Assembly: GCF_012524205.1 (NCBI RefSeq) | Contig: NZ_JABACI010000002.1 | Location: 1-64,000 of the forward strand | DNA: 64,000 nucleotides | Source: Microbacterium salsuginis | GTDB lineage: Bacteria; Actinomycetota; Actinomycetes; Actinomycetales; Microbacteriaceae | Direction: 5' to 3' | Part shown: positions 58,291 to 64,000 of the stretch, in pieces | Numbering within the stretch: the stretch's first letter is position 1 | Layout of the letters: every line of letters starts with the position of its first letter | Notes under the pieces: generated by a model | Database searches by the model: none | What the model was told of the DNA's origin: nothing | What the model saw: only the letters and a program-made list of their open reading frames with translations | Position numbers and translations under genes: made by a program

Positions 58291-58438
58291 CTACGCCTCG
58301 ATACTCCGCCGATGGTGATCTCGGCTACGCCTCGATACTCCGCCTGTGGTGAACTCGGCTACGCCTCGATACTCCGCCTGAGGTGATCTCGGCTACGCCT
58401 CGATACTCCGCCTGCGGTGATCTCGGCTACGCCTCGAT
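58291..58438. repeat. 34-bp tandem repeat array
   Basis: Four full 34-bp units start at 58291, 58325, 58359 and 58393; a 12-bp fifth copy (58427-58438) is the last codons and stop of rnj. Each unit begins CTACGCCTCGATACTCCGCC; only a few bases differ near positions 20-30. The unit therefore begins with the 3' end of the rnj coding sequence. Confidence 0.95.
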
Positions 58439-60103
58439 CACGAGCGGGACGATCATCGGCCGGCGCCGGAGCGACTGATTCACCCAGCGGCCGATCGTGC
58501 GGCGCACGACCTGCGAGAGCGCGTGCGCGTCGCGTACGCCGGACTGGGCGGCCTCGGTGAGGGCGGCGGCGATCTTGGGCTTGACGGCTTCGAACACCGC
58601 ATCGTCCTCGGCGAATCCGCGCGCGTGGATCTCGGGCCCGGAGATGATCTTGCCGGTCGAGGCATCCACCACGACGATGACCGAGATGAAGCCCTCCTCG
58701 CCCAGGATCCGGCGATCCTTGAGGTCGGCATCCGTGATCTCGCCGACGGTCGAGCCGTCCACGTAGACGAATCCCAGGTCGAGCTGACCCACGACGCGCG
58801 CATCGCCGTCACGGAGGTCGATGACCGTGCCGTTGTCGGCGAGGATCGTGCGCTCCGCATCGATGCCCGTGTCCTGTGCGAGGCGCGCGTTGGCCATGAG
58901 GTGGCGGTACTCGCCGTGCACCGGCAGGACGTTGCGGGGCTTCAGGATGTTGTAGCAGTACAGCAGTTCGCCGGCTGCGGCGTGACCCGACACATGCACC
59001 TTCGCGTTGCCCTTGTGGACGACGTTCGCACCGAGCTTGGTGAGCCCGTCGATCACGCGGTACACCGCGTTCTCGTTGCCCGGGATGAGGCTCGAGGCGA
59101 GGATCACGGTGTCGCCGGGACCCGGCTCGATGGCGTGGTCGAGGTTGGCCATGCGGCTGAGCACCGCCATCGGCTCACCCTGCGAACCGGTCGACATGTA
59201 CACGATCCGGTCGTCGGGCAGGTCTCGCGCCTTCTTGTAGTCGATCAGCACGCCCTCGGGAACGTGCAGATAGCCGAGCTCCTCCGCGATGGTCATGTTG
59301 CGCAGCATGCTGCGCCCGAGGAGTGCGACCCGGCGGCCGTGCGCGGCTGCCGCATCCAGCACCTGCTGAACGCGGTGCACGTGGCTCGAGAAGCTCGCGA
59401 CGATCACGCGGCGCGGAGCCTTGCCGATCACCTGGTCGAGCACCGGCCCGATCGAGCGCTCGAGCGGCGTGAAGCCGGGCACGTCGGCGTTCGTCGAGTC
59501 GACGAGGAAGAGGTCCACTCCCTCCTCGCCGAGGCGGGAGAAGGCGCGCAGATCGGTCAGCCGGCCATCGAGGGGCAGCTGGTCCATCTTGAAGTCGCCG
59601 GTGGCGAGCACGAGGCCCGCGGGCGTGCGGATCGCGACGGCGAGCGCGTCGGGGATCGAGTGGTTGACGGCGACGAACTCGAGCTCGAAGGGGCCGAGGT
59701 TCTCGCGCTGGCCCTCGGCCACGGTCAGGCTGTACGGCTTGATGCGGTGCTCTTTGAGCTTGGCCTCGGTGAGCGCGAGCGTCAGCCCGGAGCCGATGAT
59801 CGGGATGTCGCTCTTGAGCTTGAGCAGGTAGGGCACGGCGCCGATGTGGTCTTCGTGACCGTGGGTCAGCACCACCCCGACGATGTCGTCGAGGCGGCCC
59901 TTGATGGGTTCGAAGTCCGGCAGGATGAGGTCGACGCCGGGCTGGTGCTCCTCGGGGAACAGCACGCCGCAGTCGACGACCAGCAGCTTGCCGCCGTACT
60001 CGAACACGGTCATGTTCCGGCCGACTTCGCCGAGGCCGCCGAGCGGGACGACCCGGAGGGTCCCCGCTTCGAGCTCGGGCGGGTCGTATGGGGTCGTGGG
60101 CAT
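58427..60103 (-). CDS. rnj: ribonuclease J
   Basis: RNase J is a metallo-beta-lactamase-fold exo/endoribonuclease of mRNA decay. The 558-residue protein has the metal motif LTHGHEDHIGAVPYL (about 73-87), the beta-CASP motifs (ASFSSHVHRVQ; SGHAAAGEL) and the conserved C-terminal domain. ATG 60103 has GGGAGG upstream. Its stop codon opens the tandem array. It follows dapA with 81 bp between. Confidence 0.95.
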   Translation of the reverse strand: MPTTPYDPPELEAGTLRVVPLGGLGEVGRNMTVFEYGGKLLVVDCGVLFPEEHQPGVDLILPDFEPIKGRLDDIVGVVLTHGHEDHIGAVPYLLKLKSDIPIIGSGLTLALTEAKLKEHRIKPYSLTVAEGQRENLGPFELEFVAVNHSIPDALAVAIRTPAGLVLATGDFKMDQLPLDGRLTDLRAFSRLGEEGVDLFLVDSTNADVPGFTPLERSIGPVLDQVIGKAPRRVIVASFSSHVHRVQQVLDAAAAHGRRVALLGRSMLRNMTIAEELGYLHVPEGVLIDYKKARDLPDDRIVYMSTGSQGEPMAVLSRMANLDHAIEPGPGDTVILASSLIPGNENAVYRVIDGLTKLGANVVHKGNAKVHVSGHAAAGELLYCYNILKPRNVLPVHGEYRHLMANARLAQDTGIDAERTILADNGTVIDLRDGDARVVGQLDLGFVYVDGSTVGEITDADLKDRRILGEEGFISVIVVVDASTGKIISGPEIHARGFAEDDAVFEAVKPKIAAALTEAAQSGVRDAHALSQVVRRTIGRWVNQSLRRRPMIVPLVIEA

Positions 60104-60184
60104 TGTCAGCCTCCCTCGGACGCCGAAGCATCCGTTTTCATTCATCCGCGCCGTCGTCCCGATCGGGGAGGGCGACGCGCTGTG

Positions 60185-61162
60185 TCATCTGGTGGTGCCC
60201 GACACCTTCGGCAGCGCTCCGCCGGCGGCGGCGTTGCGGTCGGGGCGGAAGTTCGAGAAGTCTGCACCCGGCACGTCGCGGACCAGGGCGAGCTCATCCT
60301 CGATCTTGGCGGCTTCCCACTCCTCGGGCCCGACCAGCGGCAGGCGCACGCGAGGACTCGAGATCCGCCCCAGGCCGTGCAGGATGTACTTCGCCGACAC
60401 CGTGCCGGGCACGTGGGTCATCACAGCGCGCACGAGCGGCTCGAGCTGCATGTGAGCGGCCGTGGCTGCCGTCAGATCGCCGCGGTTGACCGCGTCGACG
60501 ATCACCCGGTACGGCTGCGCGGCGATGTTCGCCGTGACGCCGATGAGGCCGGTGGCGCCGATCGCGAGGTGCGGCAGGATGTTGGCGTCGTCGCCGGAGA
60601 AGTACATCAGGTCGGTCTGGTTGAGCACGCGGCTCACCTCGCTGAAGTCGCCCTTGGCGTCCTTGATCGCGAGGATGTTCGGGTGCTTGGCCAGGCGCAG
60701 GATCGTCTCGTACCGGATGGGCACGCCGGTGCGGCCGGGGATGTCGTAGAGGATCACCGGCAGATCCGTGGCGTCCGCCACGAGACGGAAGTGGGTGAGG
60801 ATGCCCGCCTGCGTCGGCTTGTTGTAGTACGGCGTGACGATCATGATGCCGTCGGCGCCGACCTTCTCACTGGCCTTGTAGAGCTCGATCGCGTGCGCGG
60901 TCTCGTTCGAGCCGCCGCCCGTGATGATCTTCGCGCGCCCGGCGGCGACGTCCTTGCCGACCTCCACGAGGCGGATCTTCTCGGCATCCGTCAGGGTCGA
61001 TGTCTCGCCGGTGGTACCGGTGACGACGATTCCGTCCGCGCCCGCGGTCACGACATCGTCGATGTGCTTCTCGACGGCGGGCCAGTCGACCTCGCCGTCG
61101 GCCGTCATCGGGGTGATGAGGGCGACGAGCACCTGTCCGAAGGGATTGCCCGTATGCGTCAT
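60185..61162 (-). CDS. dapA: 4-hydroxy-tetrahydrodipicolinate synthase
   Basis: DapA condenses pyruvate with aspartate semialdehyde, the first committed step to diaminopimelate and lysine. The 325-residue barrel has the Schiff-base lysine in AIKDAKGD (about 171), the YDIPGRTG motif and TGTTGE phosphate-loop region. Gene order dapA-rnj is conserved in actinobacteria; dapB, often upstream, is not in the window and a short-chain dehydrogenase is there instead. Confidence 0.96.
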   Translation of the reverse strand: MTHTGNPFGQVLVALITPMTADGEVDWPAVEKHIDDVVTAGADGIVVTGTTGETSTLTDAEKIRLVEVGKDVAAGRAKIITGGGSNETAHAIELYKASEKVGADGIMIVTPYYNKPTQAGILTHFRLVADATDLPVILYDIPGRTGVPIRYETILRLAKHPNILAIKDAKGDFSEVSRVLNQTDLMYFSGDDANILPHLAIGATGLIGVTANIAAQPYRVIVDAVNRGDLTAATAAHMQLEPLVRAVMTHVPGTVSAKYILHGLGRISSPRVRLPLVGPEEWEAAKIEDELALVRDVPGADFSNFRPDRNAAAGGALPKVSGTTR

Positions 61163-61205
61163 GCCTTCAGGGTATCGGGATGCCGCGCCCCTCGCCGCCC
61201 GCTGG

Positions 61206-61970
61206 TCAGCGGCCGCGCTCGCCCACGCGGGCGGCGACCGACGGCGGCGCGAACCGCGCGAGCGCGACGAGGATCTTGTAGCGCAGCGACGGGACCGACA
61301 CCGCGATGCCGCGCGCGGCATCGCGCAGGGAGGCAGCCACGACATCGCGCGCGTCGAGCCAGAGGGCGTCGGGAATCCCCTCCTTGCCGGGCGCGAGGCC
61401 CATGCGCTCGTGGAAACGGGTGTGGGTGTACCCGGGACAGACAGCGGTCACAGTGACCCCTCGCGGGGCGTAGCGGCCGTTCGCCCAGCGGCTGAAGCTC
61501 ACGAGCCAGCCCTTGCATGCGCCGTACGTCGAGCGTGGGATGAACGCCGCGACCGAGGCGACGTTCAGGATCCGGCCGTGCCCGCGGGCGAGCATCGCAC
61601 CGAGAGCCGCATGCGTCAGCCGCATCGGCACCTCGACGTGCAAGCGCAGGTGGGCCACTTCGTCGTCGATGTCGTTGGACTCGAACGACAGGGGCAGGCC
61701 GAAGCCGGCGTTGTTGACCAGCACGCCGATCGGTCGCGCCTGATCCGCGAGGCGCTCCTCGACCCGCGCCCGCTGCCGCGGGTTGAGCAGGTCGGCCGCC
61801 AGCACCTCGACCTCGACGCCGTACGTCGCCCGCAGCCCCTTGGCCAATCGGTCCAGCGCATCACGGTCGCGTGCGACGAGCACGAGGTGGGCGCCTTTGG
61901 CCGCGAGTTGCCGCGCGTACTCGGCTCCGAGTCCAGAACTCGCACCGGTGATGAGTGCCGTCTTCGCCAT
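61206..61970 (-). CDS. short-chain dehydrogenase/reductase
   Basis: The 254-residue SDR has the cofactor motif GASSGLG (about 9-15), NNAGFG and the catalytic YxxxK as YGACK. The substrate is unknown. Similarity to the YqjQ/DltE-like group is visible in RLHVEVPMRLTHAALGAML. It lies between dapA and folA on the same strand, probably in one operon with thyA-folA. Confidence 0.88.
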   Translation of the reverse strand: MAKTALITGASSGLGAEYARQLAAKGAHLVLVARDRDALDRLAKGLRATYGVEVEVLAADLLNPRQRARVEERLADQARPIGVLVNNAGFGLPLSFESNDIDDEVAHLRLHVEVPMRLTHAALGAMLARGHGRILNVASVAAFIPRSTYGACKGWLVSFSRWANGRYAPRGVTVTAVCPGYTHTRFHERMGLAPGKEGIPDALWLDARDVVAASLRDAARGIAVSVPSLRYKILVALARFAPPSVAARVGERGR

Positions 61971-61980
61971 GACCGTCAGC

Positions 61981-62490
61981 CTAGGCGGGGCGTTCCAAGG
62001 TCAGAAAGCGGTACCGGATGCCGGAGCGCGAGGTGTGCCACCCCTGCGCCGGGTCCTCTCGCACCGCTCGCCATCCGTCGCGGTCCGGCGCACGGGTGTC
62101 GCCGTCCACCTCGACGTCGAGCTCGGTCACCTCCAGGCGATCCGCCACCGAGATCGCCTCGCGATAGAGCTGGCCGCCGCCGATGATCCAGATGCGCTCG
62201 GGATCGTCGGAGCCGGCCGCGGCGAGCGCGGCCTCGAGCGAGCCGGCGCGCTCGGCTCCGTCATCCGTCCAGTCCTCCTGGCGCGTCACGACGATGTTGC
62301 GTCGCCCGGGCAGCGGGCGGAAGCGGTCGGGGAACGACTCCCAGGTGCGCCGTCCCATGACGACGGGAGCGCCCATCGTGACGGTCTTGAAGTGCGCCAT
62401 GTCTTCGGGGACGTGCCACGGCATGCCGCCGTCGGCGCCGATCACGCCGTCGGCCGCCTCGGCCCAGATCATCCCGACCGGGGCGGTCAT
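61981..62490 (-). CDS. folA: dihydrofolate reductase
   Basis: FolA regenerates tetrahydrofolate from the dihydrofolate made by ThyA. The 169-residue protein has [20 protein letters not shown], the active-site Asp/Glu region PEDMAHFK and the NADPH motif MGRRTWES. It overlaps the thyA stop by 4 bp (ATGA), the classic thyA-folA pairing. Confidence 0.96.
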   Translation of the reverse strand: MTAPVGMIWAEAADGVIGADGGMPWHVPEDMAHFKTVTMGAPVVMGRRTWESFPDRFRPLPGRRNIVVTRQEDWTDDGAERAGSLEAALAAAGSDDPERIWIIGGGQLYREAISVADRLEVTELDVEVDGDTRAPDRDGWRAVREDPAQGWHTSRSGIRYRFLTLERPA

Positions 62491-63296
62491 ACCGCGACGG
62501 CGCCGCGGATCGCGGGATGGTGCTGGTAGTCCTCCAGGACGAAGTCCTCGTACGTGTAGTCGAAGATCGACTCGGGCTTGCGGGTGATGCGCAGCGCCGG
62601 GTACGGGTACGGCTCGCGGGTGAGCTGCTCGCGAACCTGATCGAGATGGTTGTCGTAGATGTGGCAGTCGCCGCCCGTCCACACGAAGTCACCCGGCTCG
62701 AGGCCGGCTTGCTGCGCGATCATGAGCGTCAGCAGCGCGTACGAGGCGATGTTGAAGGGAACACCGAGGAAGAGATCGGCGCTGCGCTGATACAGCTGGC
62801 ACGACAGCTTTCCGTCGGCGACGTAGAACTGGAACAGGGCGTGGCAGGGCGCCAGTGCCATGTCGGGGATGTCGGCGGGATTCCACGCCGACACGATCAG
62901 CCGGCGGGAGTCCGGATTCGACCGGATCTGATCGAGCACCTGCGAGATCTGGTCGATCTGCTCGCCGGACGGAGTCGGCCACGAGCGCCACTGCACTCCG
63001 TAGACGGGCCCCAGCTCTCCTTCGGCGTCGGCCCACTCATCCCAGATGGTGACGCCGTTCTCCTGCAGCCACCGGACGTTCGACTCGCCACGGAGGAACC
63101 ACAGCAGTTCATAGGCGATCGACTTGAAGTGCACGCGCTTGGTCGTGATCAGGGGGAAGCCCTGCGAAAGATCGAAGCGGATCTGGCGCCCGAACGAGCT
63201 CGTGGTGCCGGTGCCGGTGCGGTCCGACTTGTGCGTGCCGTGCTCGAGCACATCGCGCAGCAGGTCCTCGTACGGGGTCGGGATCGGCGTCGTCAC
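62487..63296 (-). CDS. thyA: thymidylate synthase
   Basis: ThyA methylates dUMP with methylene-THF, producing dTMP and dihydrofolate. The 269-residue protein has the catalytic Cys151 in [10 protein letters not shown], and the RTGTG and [11 protein letters not shown] motifs. GTG 63296 is chosen because homology starts at [13 protein letters not shown]; a -10-like TATCGT lies 7 bases upstream, consistent with a leaderless message. An ATG at 63362 would add 22 residues and is less likely. Confidence 0.93.
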   Translation of the reverse strand: MTTPIPTPYEDLLRDVLEHGTHKSDRTGTGTTSSFGRQIRFDLSQGFPLITTKRVHFKSIAYELLWFLRGESNVRWLQENGVTIWDEWADAEGELGPVYGVQWRSWPTPSGEQIDQISQVLDQIRSNPDSRRLIVSAWNPADIPDMALAPCHALFQFYVADGKLSCQLYQRSADLFLGVPFNIASYALLTLMIAQQAGLEPGDFVWTGGDCHIYDNHLDQVREQLTREPYPYPALRITRKPESIFDYTYEDFVLEDYQHHPAIRGAVAV

Positions 63297-63403
63297 GGCT
63301 GCCACGATACCCGCGCCGGAGCCGGCGGGGGTCAGCCGCGGCGGGATGTCATCTTCCGCCATTGCGCCCAGCTCGAGCCCGAAAGGGGTTAGCCTGATCT
63401 GCT

Positions 63404-63841
63404 GTGACCCTGGTCGGTGCTCTGATCGCCCTCGCCGTGCTGCTCGCGGCGACGGTGGCCCTCGGCGTCCTCCTCAATTGGAGCCAGTCCCGGCCCCGTC
63501 GCGACATCGCCCATGAGGTGGTCGAACCGCACCGCCTCGGGGCCGACGCCCTCGGCGAGTCCGCCACCCTGCTGCAGTTCAGCACCGAGATGTGCGCCCG
63601 CTGCCCCGGCGTGCACCGCACGCTCTCGACGATCGCCGACAGCCACCCGGGGGTGCGCCACCTCGACATCGACCTGACGCACCGCCCCGACATCGCGAAG
63701 CACTTCCATGTGCTCCAGACGCCGACCACTCTCGTGCTCGATCGCCACGGCGTCGTCCAGACCCGGTTCGGCGGCATCCCGAGCCGCGATGTGCTCGAGC
63801 TGGAGCTGAAGCGCCTCACCGCCGAGAACGCGAATGTCTGA
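63404..63841 (+). CDS. membrane-anchored thioredoxin-fold protein
   Basis: The 145-residue protein has one N-terminal transmembrane helix (about 4-25) and a thioredoxin fold with the CARC (CxxC) motif in [12 protein letters not shown] and the cis-proline in [10 protein letters not shown]. It is probably a thiol-disulfide exchange protein at the membrane. GTG 63404 follows a TAGCCT -10-like element 8 bases upstream. Its last 8 bp overlap the DUF4395 gene. Confidence 0.8.
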   Translation: MTLVGALIALAVLLAATVALGVLLNWSQSRPRRDIAHEVVEPHRLGADALGESATLLQFSTEMCARCPGVHRTLSTIADSHPGVRHLDIDLTHRPDIAKHFHVLQTPTTLVLDRHGVVQTRFGGIPSRDVLELELKRLTAENANV

Positions 63842-64000
63842 CCGACCGGATGCCGCGTCTCGGCGCGGCATCGACCCGCGCGGACCCCGCTTCGCCGCCG
63901 CCATCACATCCGCGCTGCTGCTGATCGTGGTGTTCCTCGGACTCACCGGACTCTCGACGGCACAGCTGCCCGATGGCCGGATGCTTTCCGTCCCGTGGCT
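63834..64000 (+). CDS. DUF4395 family membrane protein (cut by the right edge)
   Basis: Only the first 55 codons are inside the window. They encode a short polar N terminus with the IDPRGPRFAAAITSALLLIV signature of DUF4395 and a first transmembrane helix. DUF4395 proteins are often encoded next to thioredoxin-like genes, as here, and may cooperate in thiol or heme chemistry; this is inference. The start codon overlaps the preceding stop. Confidence 0.75.
   Translation, partial: MSDRPDAASRRGIDPRGPRFAAAITSALLLIVVFLGLTGLSTAQLPDGRMLSVPW

Noticed and set aside
58291-58438. CRISPR array
   Set aside because: The 34-bp units are contiguous without unique spacers and no cas genes are near.
58523-61456. 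Long plus-strand frame opposite rnj and dapA
   Set aside because: Same codon-bias artefact; repetitive composition and no ribosome site.

Overview
This 64 kb window is high-GC actinobacterial chromosome. Family-level signatures (gene order, PriA-type hisA, clgR-DUF3046-recA, leaderless genes) point to Microbacteriaceae, most likely Microbacterium or a close relative; this is inferred from gene content and not from a database match. Almost everything is core chromosome. No phage, integrase, insertion sequence, CRISPR array or tRNA gene was seen.

Layout. The left edge (1-250) is the promoter and leader of a minus-strand rRNA operon whose 16S gene must lie just outside. Next come udgX (covalent uracil-DNA glycosylase), a DUF4184 membrane protein, tyrS, and a divergent MerR/aldo-keto reductase pair. 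A SatD-like HTH gene and a small membrane-protein gene flank a secreted PKD-type protein. From 7.5 to 15.4 kb is a tightly overlapping arginine operon argC-J-B-D-F, a DUF418-like membrane protein, then argH. A short accessory patch (15.4-17.9 kb) holds an epimerase-like and a DUF559-like gene, with one copy of the same long palindrome after each and after pheT. Then follow pheT/pheS, a glutamate-type ABC transporter (gluD-C-B-A), an rRNA methyltransferase and rplT-rpmI-infC; infC seems to start at AUC. All of 7.5-27.2 kb runs on the minus strand.

The middle (27.5-44.9 kb) carries a DUF1844 protein, a PLP decarboxylase, sseB-like, hisA-hisH-hisB-hisC, a LysM protein divergent from lexA with an SOS-like box over its promoter, a membrane protein convergent with metF-metE, a prolyl-oligopeptidase-type enzyme, hflX, an RsmC-like methyltransferase and dapF. 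At 45.1-46.6 kb is an orphan cytochrome b that keeps the heme bL ligands but lacks both heme bH ligands, which I consider the most unusual gene here. A MarR/SnoaL divergent pair sharing one operator follows.

The right part (47.6-64 kb) is a DNA-repair, tRNA-modification and envelope block on the minus strand: GNAT, miaA, miaB, recX, recA (with a perfect SOS box about 200 bp upstream), a RibD-C reductase, DUF3046, clgR, cinA, pgsA, ftsK, rnj, dapA, a short-chain dehydrogenase, folA and thyA. A 34-bp tandem repeat (four full copies plus 12 bp) sits exactly at the rnj stop codon. The window ends in a plus-strand thioredoxin-fold/DUF4395 pair.

The SOS circuit is well represented: lexA, recA, recX and the LysM candidate division inhibitor all lie here, two with visible LexA-type boxes. 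Several start sites look leaderless, with a -10 element directly before the start codon.
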